Shown: positions 23,364 through 36,185, counted from the first letter of the stretch. The stretch is DNA of 64,000 nt from Limonium bicolor (GCA_023374045.1 CM041781.1:147614982-147678981); one strand, 5' to 3'. Translations and numbers: made by a program. The notes: generated by a model not told the origin, from the sequence alone.

Positions 23364-25471
23364 TGTAACGCCCCTATTAGACAAAAATGCAGCAGAAAAT
23401 AAAATACTATAGCGTTTACAGATCATCGGGTTCCAAACACCCGGCACCATGGCTTAAATAAGCTCTTTTACAACTTGCTGCGCCTCGGGCCCTGATGTGG
23501 TTAACATCGTTGGCTCGTAGGCTCTTAGTGCTTAATGTCTCAGTTCATTACTTGTACTATTACTCATCTGTAGGTTATCCTCATAAGTTTCTAGCTCTTT
23601 GGATTCTCTCGACCGTTAGGTTACATCTTAAATGTAGTATTGGGTTCCATGGTAAGTTGCTGCATCCTGCTTTCCGCTATGGAAGTTTGCCCAGGTGATC
23701 TGGCGTTAACCAGTGTCCGTGACAATTCTGTCGAGTTAATAGACTTATGTCCTTAGCAATCAAGGTTAAGTTCGTATTAGGCGTCAGCTTTACGGTGTCT
23801 AAGTTGGATATCATCCTGTCATCTTATGCTTCCATCTCAACGCTTCATTCAACTTTCGTTGACTACGCCACCCGTTGATGATCGTTCATACTCGGGAGTT
23901 AATGAGTTAGGTAGTAATGCTAACTGTCGTTCACCAGTTTGTGTGGCTCGACTATGCCCGCTCTGTGGGGGTAGTCCCCTGGGCTTCCCTCTGTCGGGAT
24001 TCATATTTCACTAATACTTAGTAGGTTATAACTTAAGTTCACCTCCTCTGTCCCTGTTTCCGGGGCTTACTAACATCTTCATTGAAGAATGTTGTTACTG
24101 GTATTCATAATGGTCATCTCGGGAGTTCTATCTCATTCCTGCTGGAAGTCGTTCTGTCGACTGCCTTCATTGTATCTCTTAATACATTCCTTGTATGTTG
24201 TTACTTATGTAGTGTTTTGCTCGGATTATTGAGAGATCTCTTAGGTTTTTCTCCTTGAGGTTCTGGATTGGAGTTCTTACCGTACTGTCGGTTGTTGTTG
24301 TAGTAGGTTGTACTGTTGTGAAAATTTATATCGCTCAGTATTCTGTCCAGGTTCAGCTCCCGGCTGGCTGGTATTTCGACTCATCTCATCATGGTCAGGC
24401 CGTCAGGCCTTTCCATGGTCTTATTCTCTCGTTCTTACGGATTTACAATCTGGTATTAGTGTGTGTTACAACTGTAGCATTCTGCTATCTCGCCATGATG
24501 GCTTTCCGTATAACTTAACCGTGGTAGCACTTGCTACGGCAAGTGCGCCATGCAAGATGGGCTACTGGTACTGCGTGCGTCAGTAACGGTATTTCCTCCT
24601 AATCTTTTTATATCTTTGGTAGCCCTTGGGACTCCTTCGATGTTCTTTCGCTTTGGACAACTGACCATCTAGCAGTTTCCTTGTTGTTTTGACAGTGTTG
24701 TCACTTATCAGGGTGTTCCTCCTTCTGAGGGAACCCCTTGTTATTTTCTTATGTCTTAATCCTCGCTCCCGTTTCCACACATTTTGTCGTGGTTACTAAG
24801 TAATGATTCTCCTTTAGGCACTACATCGTAGTCCTATTCCGGTATACAGTTTGTTACTCGTCTTCATCGTCGCCTGCGTTATGTCGGCCAGGTTTTGTAA
24901 CCTTTCTCATTGTATGGGGTTTGGAGTTCCCGTTTCTAACTGGACTTTTCGGTAATATTAACTCTCATACTTTATATTATCCCACTGTTATGCTCATTCA
25001 GACCACTGTCCCGTACTCATGTCGTTTATCCTTTCCTATCCATTGCACTCGTAGTGCTCTTCTTATCATTGGTATGGCGGGTTATTTCGACTGCGTAGCA
25101 TGTCGACCCATGTTACCGGTAATTTCCGTTCTCTTACTGGTAGAATTCCATTGGTAGCACCTATTTCCACGTTGTGCTACAATTAAAAGCTCCAAGTTCT
25201 CATAAACTGTCATATAACGATGTGTTTCTCGTATTGCTTAATGATAACTAACTGCCAGATTGGGTTTTTCCCGAGTAAGAGAAGGCTTTCTTCTCTCTGG
25301 CGTTTGTTCCACATATTCAAAGTTAGGGATGTGGAGGGCGGGCCTAGGTATTATGGTTATTCGGTAAACACCGGGGAGTCCTAACTAACGCACCTCTCGC
25401 TCTATCTCTCAACCCTTAACCCATAACTCAAACTCAACCTCAGTATTCTCCTAAGTTCGGTAATTCCTGTC
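23364..25471 (-). mobile_element. Interior fragment of a second LARD-like element
   Basis: The right end carries the primer-site hairpin and LTR of an iMet-class element (25472-25505). The body is related to 5210-7260; for example, GGCAAGTGCGCCATGC is shared between 6435-6450 and 24539-24554. The left end at 23364 begins TGTAACGCCCC, resembling an LTR terminus, so the polypurine end and 3' LTR were probably lost by deletion or recombination. Frames here are under 95 codons and unrecognised. Confidence 0.5.
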
Positions 25472-25499
25472 ATCAGAGCGTAACTACGCTCTGATACAA
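25472..25499 (-). promoter_or_regulatory. tRNA-iMet-type primer-binding site within a hairpin
   Basis: A perfect 10-bp inverted repeat ATCAGAGCGT/ACGCTCTGAT with loop AACT overlaps the complement of TGGTATCAGAGC (one mismatch), just inside the LTR end at 25505. Confidence 0.7.
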
Positions 25500-25504
25500 C
25501 TTTT

Positions 25505-25992
25505 TGTAACTCCCCATCTCAATCCAATCGTGGTTATCACAACTTAACAACAGATATACAAACGTTGCAGTGGAATTAAATACACTTTAGGACCTTGCCA
25601 CTGTCTGACAAAAAGTATATACCGAACATTAGTATACTAAATCTTAACCATTACATATCCTCAGTACAAATTTTTTATATCCCATTACATCGTACACAAC
25701 TTACTACATCTTATACCAATCACTAAATGAGTGTACAGGCACAACTCGTACAACTAAAAGAAGACAACCCGAAGTAAATTCTACCCGATCCTACTCTCAG
25801 GACTGTCGTCTTCTGTCATTCACCTGCGAAATAAAAACAGCCCCCAAAGAGGGTCAGCAAAATTGTTGGTACGATCCTCTCATGGCCCCCAAGCTAACGT
25901 GGCTACGATGACTAATTGTCGATAGCATGGAGGTTGATTAGATGCACAACATAATAGGAAGTGCAATAAACAACAAGCCAAATATGATTAAT
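25505..25992 (-). repeat. 5' LTR of the second LARD-like element, first part
   Basis: Begins TGTAACTCCCC and carries the conserved GCCCCC stem-loop at 25838-25870. It is interrupted at 25992 by the CACTA transposon and resumes at 52047 after the duplicated AAT. Confidence 0.75.
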
Positions 25993-26017
25993 CACTAGTA
26001 CAAAAAACGCCTATTTC
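25993..26017 (+). repeat. CACTA left terminal inverted repeat
   Basis: CACTAGTACAAAAAACGCC followed by TATTTC; pairs with 52022-52046 apart from positions 9 and 16. Confidence 0.95.
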
Positions 26018-26365
26018 AGTGCCCCTATTTCGGCGGTTGTAGATAAAACTACCGAAATAGGGGCCCGAGATGTATGTAGTCTGAAAAGAAGGCACCTATT
26101 TCGGCGGTTCCTAGATATGAACCGCCGAAATAGGCCCTATGTAATAATAAAAAAAATAAAAGAGACCTATTTCGGTGGTTCCTTACGCGAAATCGCCGAA
26201 TTAGGTGTTTCTATTTTTCTTTTTTTTTTTAAATTTAATCATCTATTGCGGCGGTTCTTTGTTAGGAACCGCTGAAATAGGTCTTTTTATTTTTTTTTAT
26301 TATTACAGAGGGCCTATTTCGGCGGTTCCTAACAAAGAACCGCTGAAATAGGTCCGTTAAAATAG
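26009..26365. repeat. CACTA left subterminal inverted repeats
   Basis: Multiple copies of CCTATTTCGGCGGTTC and its reverse complement are arranged as close hairpins, for example near 26094-26135 and 26308-26353. In En/Spm such subterminal repeats are binding sites for the TNPA-type protein. Some copies carry changes such as TTGCGG for TTTCGG. Confidence 0.85.
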
Positions 26366-28764
26366 CCCCCCAGCCCTCCCCGACCCTGTTACGATTTCAT
26401 TAACCTAATTAACCCCTCTTCTCTCTGTTCTCCTCGGCGATTTGCTATACCCCGACGCTACCACCACCACAAGGCCGTCGCCCGCCCTCCTCCTCCTCCC
26501 GCCTTCGTCGGACGTCGCCGCCGTCGGTGGTTGTCGTGTCGTTGGTCGTCGCCGCCCTCCTCCCGCCCAGCAACAGACGCGCCAAAGGTAAATAAAAACC
26601 CCAACTTTTTAGTTTTGGTTTTGCTTAAATAATTATTAATGTGTTGTTAAAATTGAAATATTGTTGTCACATTGTGATTGTGGATGCTGATATTTATTGT
26701 GTGTGTGAAATCTTTGCAAGATTTGGTTGTTAAACTAATAAATTTATGTATGCACACAAGGTGTTTGACGAAATGTCCGAGTGAATTTTTTTGCTGTTTT
26801 TGGCCCTTCTTTTAAGTATAGTTAGGTTAGCTTATTTGGGCTAGATTTATTATGCTTATATATGGGGTGGAACAATGTTTGAGCATTATTTGTGCTTATA
26901 ATTATAAGCTAATTATAAACATTGTAAGCAATATAGTTTTGTGCCCTCAATTCATATTTATTTTGCGTCTGCGTTACCTCTATAGAGATTGGTACTGCTA
27001 CACGCGTCTCACACGCCCGATTGAGAAGAGGGGCTGAAAACAATTTATTTAGGAACCGGTAAATTTTTTTTAACTTAACTCTTCATTCTCTTCACTCACT
27101 GTAAATTTGCAACCTAACTGAATATAAGGAACAAACACAACTACTGAGTTTCTCTTGTGTCTATATGTATTTGTGTCTCTACATATAAATACTTAAGAAG
27201 CTTCTTAACCATTTCATGGTAGATTGAAAGCGGAGCGGAGAACAATTCATTTACGAACCGTTAATATAATCTAACTTATCATTTTTCTCTTTTGTACTTT
27301 GTATTTGATTTCCACAAATTATTGGAATTTGGTTTGATGAATAAATTTGGTATATATTAGTTTGGTTTATGATAGAAATTTGTGTTGTTGAATGATTGGT
27401 GAATGCTTAATAATAAGCATGGTTGTGTCCTTGTAGAGGGAAATCACTAAATGGGTTCATCATATTGAAGTCATACGGGGCTGAATACATTTCATTTGTG
27501 AACCCGTAATATACTCAACCTACATTTTCATCTTTTAAGCTCATTATGTGTAATTTTGCAATCCTAATTACAAACAATTATCATACGTAAATAATGAGTT
27601 TCTATTCTGTCTACAGAGAAGTGGTTAAGAAACTCTCCTCAGTCATTGCACGGTAGATTGAAAGCGGAGTTGGAAGAACCGGTAATACAATCTAACTTAT
27701 ATTTTTCTTTTTTTTACTTTGTATTTGATTTCCACAAATTATTAAAATTTGGTTTGATGGATAAATTTGGTATTAGTTTGATTTGTGATGGAAATTTGTG
27801 TTGATGAATGGTTGGTGAATGCTTAATAATAAGCATGGGATAGGTAAAATTATACAAAAGTCATGCCGATTTTTTTTAACAAAATCTCTTCGTAATTAAA
27901 ATTGTTTGATGTATGTGTATATGTCTAACAATATCTAATTTTTTTTATCAGGTCTCACTACATTCAAGTCCGTGAATCACCTCTCTTGTTTCCCGCCTTC
28001 TTCCATTACTGTTGCACTTTCCTCCTCTGTGCACAAGTAAGTAACTAAACCTTATTTTTTTGTTTAATAAATGCAATTATGTATTTAAATATAAGTGCTA
28101 GTACATAATTTAGCTTCATTCCATATTTTTTGATGCATTTCTTTTGTAATTTATTTTTTGTTGCTCCCTTACAGAGACATATCAGAAGTGGTATTGCTGC
28201 ATCTCTCGCACAGAAGCCTACCTCTCAGGCACCAGTCTCCCCTCTCCATAAATCATTAAAAAACAAGTACATATTTTAACTCTGGATTCTGTTTTAATCT
28301 CTAAACCGGTTTGAACTTATACAGTGGAGAATTGAAAATGTTGGTTTGATGATCTGAATTTGCAATTGGTTTTCAGTTAGCTAGTAAAGAATTGATTTAT
28401 TTTAATTGTTGGTTGTTGCCATTGTTGGAATGTTTGTGGTTGTGATGACTTTGGTGAGTGCTGAATAATAAGCATGGGATGTGTACAATTATGCAAAGGT
28501 CATGCCGAATTTTTTGTAGAAAAAGTATTTGTAATATTGTTTTAAACACCGGTTTCTGTTTTAGACGTGCAACAATTTGTTAAATTTAAAATGCTAGTTT
28601 ATTTTGTGTTTGCAACCTTAGAGTTAGGCTAGACTACTTGACAATCATCCCAGTCATGCTCCATTAAGAAATAAACATGTGCAACTTAATACAGACCATA
28701 TTCTATAAACATTTTAGTTTCACAAAGGCTATAACTCACACCTGGGATCTGTTGCACATATAGT
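26366..28764 (+). other. CACTA 5' leader with a CpG-rich block and internal direct repeats
   Basis: A GC-rich, CCG/CTC-repetitive block (26440-26590) stands out in AT-rich DNA and could be the promoter/leader. About 215 bp is directly repeated at 27205-27420 and 27625-27840 (shared GGTAGATTGAAAGCGGAG and GCTTAATAATAAGCATGG). A third partial copy lies at about 28440-28515. Possible untranslated exons end at AG/GTAA-type junctions near 26588 and 28036. No protein is recognised. Confidence 0.5.
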
Positions 28765-30593
28765 ATGGAGCGTGACTGGATGTATGGTGATAGAGGGGAA
28801 CATTTTGACAAGATGCTGAAAGAGTTTTGCAAAGCTGTAGTGCAACACAAGGACAGGACAAAGCCGGAGAAAATTCCATGTCCTTGTGTTGATTGTGGTG
28901 TGGTCAGACAATATTCAAGCATCAACGTCGTACAATTCCATCTGAAGACCCGTGGTTTCATGCCACATTATAGAAAATGGACTTTTCATGGAGAACCTGT
29001 TGAAGATAATGCTTCAGCTTCCTACAGTCACGATCGGTGTAACTCAAGAACCGAGCAGACATTCGATACTACTAACGAGTCAGAACTCCCAAGCGCTTCT
29101 GGAGTCAATGTTGACAGTGAGTCGACTTATCATGATGAGCAAATGGACGAGATGCTTGATAACGTTGAGGATAATTTTGTCGACCGGCCGGATGAGTATC
29201 AAAGGTTGTTGGACGCATCGAAGACGGCGTTGTATCCTACTTGCACTAAGTACACGAAATTGACAGCTATATTGAATTTGTTCAACCTGAAGGGAAGATA
29301 TGGATTGAGTGACAAAGGTTTCACGACATTCCTCAAGCTGATTCATGATATGCTACCGGATGAGAACGGTCTCCCTACCACCACGTATGAGGCAAAGAAA
29401 TGGGTGTGTCCAATGGGAGTAGAGTACAAAAAAATTCACGCGTGTCCAAACAACTGTGTGTTGTACAGGGGTGAATACGAACATCTGGACAATTGCCCGA
29501 AATGTTTGTTGTCCCAGTATAAGCATAAAGATGGTGAGTACTCCTCCGTTAAAAAAAAAGCCCTCCAGCAAAACTACTTTGGTATTTGTCGATTATACCC
29601 AGATTCAAACGGTTGTTTGCGAATCCGAAAGATTCAAATAACTTACGATGGCATGCGGAGGGTAGAAAGAGTGATGAGAAATTAAGACATCCAGCAGATA
29701 GGCCTCAGTGGAGAAACATCAATAGACGGTACAAAAAATATTTCGGACATGAAGATAGGAATCTGAGGCTTGGGTTATGTACTGACGGAATGAACCCGTA
29801 CGGCACATTGAGTAGTCAACACAGTACATGGCCTGTTCTGCTAGTGATCTACAATTTGCCCTCATGGTTGTGTATGAAACGAAAGTACATCATGTTATCT
29901 CTCCTGATATCTGGTCCCAAGCAGCCAGGTAATAGCATTGATGTGTACCTTGCCCCTCTGATCGACGATCTGAAGCTATTGTGGAATGAGGGGACCATGG
30001 TATATGATGCTTATGCAAGAGAGAATTTCACGCTCAAGGCTTTGTTGTTCTGTACCGTCAATGACTTCCCTGCGTATGGGAACTTGTCTGGTTACACGGT
30101 TAAAGGAACATTTGCATGTCCCATATGCGAGGAAGACACTTGTTCGGACCGTTTAAAACATTGTGGGAAGAATGTTTATATGTGTCATCGACGTCTTCTC
30201 CCCGACGATCACCCTTATCGAGTAACGAAGAGAAAGTTGTTCAATGGTCAAGCCAAAACTCGTGTGGCCCGTCTACCTCTAAGCTCTGAGGAAGTGTATG
30301 AAAAGGTTAAGGACATTGCAAATGTATTTGGAAACACATCAAAACCGGCGAAAAACATTTGGAAAAAGTGTTCTATCTTTTGGGATCTACATTATTGGCG
30401 TCATCTTCCTGTGAGACACTGCTTAGACATCATGCACATTGTGAAGAACGTTTATGAGGCAGTGAGTGGGACTTTACTCAATATACCCGGCAAAACAAAA
30501 GACGGATTGAAAGTCAGAAAGGACATGCAAACCATGGGTATACGAAAAGAGTTACACCCACAAGAGAATGGGAAACGAATCTACCTACCTCCT
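28765..30593 (+). pseudogene. CACTA TNP2-type transposase, N-terminal half
   Basis: The first ATG at 28765 opens a transposase-associated zinc domain (about residues 4-80) with IPCPCVDCG and HLKTRGFMPHYRKWTFHGE. This is followed by an acidic linker and the start of the TNP2 domain with WVCPMGVEYKKIHACPN and CPKC. A run of nine A's at 29551-29559 shifts the frame; the TNP2 domain resumes in another frame from about 29586 with PRFKRLFANP, LRWHAEGR, LGLCTDGMNPYG, GTFACPICEED and LPVRHCLDIMHIVKNV. The protein would bind transposon ends and carry out excision. The gene is cut at 30593 by the Tekay element and continues at 44745. Confidence 0.88.
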
Positions 30594-33500
30594 TGTAACA
30601 CCCCAACCGCTAATCCTATGCTTACCGTCTAATCATCCTATTAATCCTACGAGTTCGCAGCGGAATTATTACATACTTACTACGGTGGGTGAAACAATGC
30701 CGCTAACCGCCCATACGGCTAGCTAGGCTACTAATACTTACAGTCACGGTCTGATGAACATAACGTACCGAGCTACTAATTTAATGCATACTGAATACAA
30801 AACAACCTACTTACATTCTTGGATCACCGAGTATTTAAAGTATTACTTTACATCCTTTACCACACTTCCCAAAAGAATGAGTTTCTATCTTTTGCTCATC
30901 TATACCAATTCCTTCCATCAATATCCAAAAAGGTGTACCCCATGGTACACCGGCTAATCAAAGTTACAGCCATGTACTACTTAGTACACCCATCGTAAAT
31001 TCAATGTTTACATCCAAAAAGAAGAAAGAGATATAACTATGTCCTCAGCATCTTCATCAATCTCGAGTACCTGCGTGTAGTAAAAATGGTGCCCCAAGGG
31101 GCTCAGCAAAAGCTGCATATGGACTCCGCATATACCGCGTGCTAGCTAGGGCACGCCGACTATTTGACGTCCACTAAACATGCATTCATTTATTTCATAC
31201 ATACATGCTTTTCATAATCATACATGCATACAATACATTACACAATTCAAGGCAACAATGTAGTAGCACACACTTACTACCTTCACAAGGTTAGCCAAAT
31301 TATGCATCCGGGTTAATCGGAATGCTTTACTCTTTTACTCATTACTTACTTTTACTTACAATTACTTACTCTCTTTACTTTACTTACTCATTCTTACTTA
31401 CTTACTTATACTCAAGTTAAGTCGTCGGGACCTCCGGCCTTGGGGACTACACCGTCCCACATCCGGGATTTACTTGACTCACAATCCGGGATGCTACCCA
31501 CTTAAGGGATTTGGGCCGCGGACCAGTTTAAGAGTCAGGAATTGGAGCCAACCTCTCGTGACTCCGCATCCTCACGCGTGGCCGAAACTATATCGGACTT
31601 CTACTCATTCCAATTTAATTACCATTTTAAGTTAGGATGGTTAGCTTGTTAGGAATAAGTTAGAAGTCCAAACACATCACAATCGGTCACAGTACAATAC
31701 TCATACATACACACATTCATATCATCCAACATTTCATGAATTATACAAACTAAGATTTAAGATATACAACATCATACAACACTACATATTCACAAGTATG
31801 CATATTAACTCCGATTCGTGCATTTATCCTATTTGGTGATCAATTAGCACACAACACACAAATCAGAGTAACCAAGATAGCATACGGGGCATGAGGAATC
31901 CATACCGTTCACCGTTGTACGTACTTCCAAACGTCCTTCCGGTGTCACAAATCAAATCCTATTATATACATACAATTAAATGATTAATCTAACTATCATG
32001 CTTAACTCACACCTACTATGTCCTTATACTCCTTACACTTACACTTTACTTACTCATTTTTCATTACCTAAGTTTTACTTTCTTACTTAGCTTTGGCATG
32101 CTTTCATACATGTACATATATATATATATGTATGTATACATATATATATATATTATTTAATTTAAATAATTTTTTTTTTTGATTGACCCGACCGACCCTC
32201 CCTGGGTCGGACCCATGGGTCGGTCGGGTGCAGAGACTTCGATTACAGAATTTTCAAGTTCGACCGACCCAGCCAGGGTCGGTCCATTGGGTCGGTCCGT
32301 TGCAGAAGATATCCAACTCACAATTTCTACTCGACCGACCCAGGCAGGGTCGGTCCCCTGGGTCGGTCGGATGCAGAAACATTTCCGACCAAAATTTCCC
32401 ACTCGACCGACCCAGGCAGGGTCGGCCCACTGGGTCGGTCGGATGCAGAAGCTTCCGAGGTTACAGATTTTCGGGTCGACCGACCCTGCTAGGGTCGGCC
32501 CTAGGGTCGGTCCAGCCCAGTACTTATTTTTAATTGCTCCTTTTGAACTCCAAATCCTTCTCAATTCACATCCAATCTTTTCCTAATCATTTTCCCAAGT
32601 TTCCTACATGCTTAGGCACCCTAAAACACTCCTTAACTCATCTACTAACTCATCACCCTTTTCTATATCCCAATTCACCCTTTGTCTCCTACATTTTCAT
32701 TTCAGCACTCATATTATATCCTTCCTTAGTCACTTTTGCTACAGATTTTGATACTAACACTCCCCTTCTACAACTCCCTCTTCTAATGTCATTTCTAACA
32801 CCTCTAATACATTAAATCCATTATCTATCTCTCTCAACTTACCCTCTATCTATTTAAATCAAAATCTGTTACACACTCACCTTAGTCACCTAGTTTAATT
32901 CTCTAAGTGTTCTAATCCTAGGCAAATTTTGCCATAGTCTCTCTTGTATTTCTATACACTCACCACATGGTTTAGTTCACATTTCAATACTTATCTCACC
33001 TGTTACAATAACATCAATATACAAGCTCCCATATCCAAATACCGATACTAAAACACTCATAAAAATTCCTGCACTCAAACACTAATTCCCAATCTGTTTT
33101 CAACAAGTTTTACACATCTTTTAAAGCTTCAAAATACTTATATTCTCTTACACATTATACTACTAATGCATTATCATTTTACAATACCAATTTTCATTAC
33201 TAAAAATCTGTTACATATACAAATATCTACCAAGCTACACAATGAGTATTCTTACCTTGTTTTCCTTCTAGATTTTCTTCCTCTTCTTGTTTCTTCTTCC
33301 TCCTCTTCTCAACGGTTACAGCACTCCACAATCTAAACTACCACCCATTCACATTCACAATTTTAATACTAAACTCACCCTAAGCATTATATAAGCTCTA
33401 ATCAAATTTCTAGGGTTTAGGAATCTCATTACCTTCCAAGGGTTTATGAAGTACTTGGAGCAGCTCAAGAACAAGGTTCCCCACCTTCCAAAGGAGCCAA

Positions 33501-34408
33501 AATCGGCTGGGTACAAGAGGGGCAAACAAGAGTTTAACTAGATTTTCGTTTTGCCCATAAAGCTAGGAAAAGATGGAGTTTTCAAGAAGATTTTTACCTT
33601 AGAAGAACAAGGAGAACAAGGGCCTTCTAATGGTGGTCTTGGAACTCCAAATGGGACATACCCATAAAACGAAAGTGGGTGTTTTCGAATTTTGGAAAGA
33701 TGAAAGTGTAGCTCTTGAGGAGAGGATTACAATGGTGGTATTTTTATAATTTTTGGAAGAGTGTGGAGAGAGTTACAAAGGAGAGAAGGTGAGTTTTGTG
33801 TTGTTTTTCTTATTTCTCCATGGATGTCGCTGGAGGTTGAAGAAGAGAGGAAAAAGAGAGAGTGAGGGAGGAGGGAATACGTGAGTGAGGGGAAATGAGG
33901 TAGGAGAGAGAATTATGAGAGTGTGGGGTAAAGTAATAAAGAGAGGGGGGTGTTTTTATTATTTTTGTTTGTTTGTAAATAAGAGTAGAGTAGTGTGTGT
34001 GTGTTATATGTAAATCGGACAGCACACAGCAACTAGGGGGTTTTAAAATTTTTATTTACAAAGTTGGACACATAAGTTTGTGTTAATTATATTTCTACCC
34101 CACAACTTGTCGTTTTTGACAGTTTTTACTAATCTCTCGTTTTATTGATTTTATTGGTCCTAAAGCCTCACTAATATTTATTAATGATTATTTAGTTGAC
34201 TAAAATTGTTACGAGTCTATTTGACCCGCTTAAAGACACGTTTTCCCGGTTACCTCGAAAAACGTGCTTTAAGGTTCGTAATGTTTTTAAACCGTTTTAA
34301 AGGTCCGTTTTCTTCGGGATTTGTTCCCTCATAATTATTTACACTTAATTAAGCTCTAAATTACTTATTAGCCTAATTAATCACTATTTTTAATTACGGG
34401 GTATTTCA
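30594..34408 (-). repeat. 3' LTR of Tekay-type element (3815 bp)
   Basis: Bounded by TGTAACACCCC and GGGGTATTTCA. It contains the GCCCC/GGGGC stem-loop (31087-31115), an AT dinucleotide tract (32113-32152), the GACCGACCC three-arm array (32183-32518) and a long pyrimidine-rich U3. The repeated 135-codon frames over the array are by-products of its regular structure, not genes. Confidence 0.95.
32183..32518 (-). repeat. Three-arm inverted-repeat array, core GACCGACCC
   Basis: Five units of about 70 bp, each with one GACCGACCC and two GGGTCGG(T/C)C copies, followed by a spacer containing GATGCAGAA. The 5' LTR copy (42533-42848) has lost about 14 bp between the two reverse copies of the second unit. 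Confidence 0.85.
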
Positions 34409-34443
34409 ATCTACCCCCCTTAAGAAACTTTGCCCTCAAAGTT
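34409..34443 (-). promoter_or_regulatory. Polypurine tract with adjacent stem-loop
   Basis: Sense strand: stem-loop AACTTTG/CAAAGTT (34426-34443), then TTAAGGGGGGTAGAT, then the LTR. A second module with different arms (GGGTACG/CGTACCC, 34779-34795) and tract (CCCCTTTTAAGGGGGGTAG) lies about 330 bp upstream. It is a candidate for additional plus-strand priming. Confidence 0.75.
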
Positions 34444-34816
34444 GCTCAAGGTTAATAGTTTTATAATTCTACTCATTATGCAACCAATTGTCCTAATGTG
34501 TCTTACTACACCTATGAGGTGTTTACTTCATTCCACATTGCACGCATACACATTTCAACATCATACGCAATTCACATACACAATCCATCATTCTCATTCA
34601 TACCATTCCACAATACACAATACACCAATACACCATACATTGCACATACACATCATTCATTACACATTACACATACATACACATCCATACCAAATTCACT
34701 TGCACTACATGTGCCATACAAAATGCAATGCTTACCCCGAAGCAATGCTAAAGCAAAGGGTTCTACCCCCCTTAAAAGGGGTACGACCCGTACCCGTATA
34801 CTAAGTACTAGACTCT
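34444..34816 (-). other. 3' untranslated stretch of Tekay element with second purine-tract module
   Basis: AC/AT-rich low-complexity sequence (34540-34700, CACAT/TACAC repeats) followed by the second stem-loop and purine-tract module at 34764-34795. No protein is expected from the short frames here. Confidence 0.5.
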
Positions 34817-35000
34817 CTAGTCTATGAATAACTGCGGGTATTTAGCCTTCATGGCATCTTCCAACTCCCATGTCGCTTCTTCAACATCATGGTTAGACCA
34901 TAGGACCTTCACCATTCGTATAGACTTATGGCGAGTGTCTCTGGTCTTCCTATCAAGGATTCTCACTGGGGTTTCGACATATCTCATGTTTGGCTCAATG
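34817..35000 (-). pseudogene. Integrase C-terminal chromodomain (Tekay type)
   Basis: The frame contains PVRILDRKTRDTRHKSI, VKVLW and EEATWELEDAMKAKYPQLF, the signature of the CHDCR chromodomain that ends Tekay-clade integrases and is thought to direct integration into heterochromatin. It is out of frame with the integrase core by a single-base shift near 34995, so the two are now separated. It ends at a stop 3' of QLFID. Confidence 0.85.
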
Positions 35001-36185
35001 GATATCCTCGGGCTCCAACACATGAGAAGGATCAGCCATATACTTCTTGAGTTGTGACACATGAAATACATCATGGACACGTCCCAAGTCCTCAGGTAGT
35101 GCTAACCTGTAGGCTACTGAACCAACTCTTTCGGTGATAGTGTACGGCCCTACAAACTTTGGGCTTAGCTTGCCCTTCTGACCAAATCTGAAGACACCCT
35201 TCATAGGTGAAACTCGCAAGAACACTTGGTCGCCCACGGCGAACTCAAGGTCGCGTCGTCTCACATCCGCATAGGATTTCTGTCTATCTTGGGCTGCCTT
35301 CATGTTAGCTCGGATTTGTTGCACTTCGGCTTGTACTTGCTCAAGGTACTCCGGTCCTATTATGACCGCTTCACTTGACTCATCCCAACACAAGGGTGTA
35401 CGGCAAGGTCTACCGTATAGAGCTTGGAAAGGCGACATCTTAATCGAGGCGTGATAACTATTATTATACGAGAACTCGATAAGATGAAGCTTATCTAACC
35501 AACTCCCCTGAAAGTCCAAGGCACATGCCCGAAGCATGTCCTCCAGTGTCTGGATGGTCCTTTCTGTCTGACCGTCGGTCTGAGGATGGAAGGCGGTACT
35601 CAACTTCAGTTCTGTACCCAACGCTTCCCTTGTAGCTCTCCAGTATCTCGAAAGAAATCTGGTGTCGCGGTCAGATACTATGGTCTTAGGGACTCCGTGG
35701 TGTCTGATAATCTCCTTATCAAAAAGCTCAGCTAGCTTTACTACCTTCCAGGTGTCCTTCATCGGTATGAATCTGGCAACCTTGGTAAGGCGATCTACTA
35801 CAACCCAGATCATGTTGAGTCCTCCCCTGCAGGTGGGAGTCCTACAACAAAATCCATGGAGATATCATGAAATTTCCACTCCGGAATTGGCATCGATTGT
35901 ACCATTCCGCCCGGTCTACGGTGTTCAAATTTTACCTTCTGGCATGTCAAGCATCTCAATACAAATTCCGTCACATCTGACTTCATTCCAGACCACCAGA
36001 AGTACCTCTTCATGTCTTTGTACATCTTGAGGCTCCCGGATGGACTGATAATGTGAACTATGTGACTCTCGCAGGATGCGATCCCTTAGCTCAGCATTGC
36101 TTCGGGGGACGCATAGCCTGCCATTCAACCGAATCAAACCATCTTCATGCCTTAAAATCATACTTTTTCTTCTCAAATGTACCAT
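34995..36185 (-). pseudogene. Integrase (zinc-binding region, catalytic core, GPY/F module)
   Basis: Zinc-binding residues are split across two frames (ESHSSHY at about 36060, then CLTCQK at about 35950). The catalytic core shows VVDRLTKVARFIP, the middle aspartate in IVSDRDTRF and the glutamate in HPQTDGQTERT. The GPY/F module is LSPKFVGPYTITERVG. The order and spacing are those of chromovirus integrase, which inserts the cDNA and makes the 5-bp duplication seen at the element ends. Frameshifts near 36030 and 35812 break it. Confidence 0.9.

Noticed and set aside
32157..32586. Pairs of 135-codon frames on both strands
   Set aside because: They translate the GACCGACCC array; the regular unit length keeps stops out of several frames, and the same frames recur in the other LTR.
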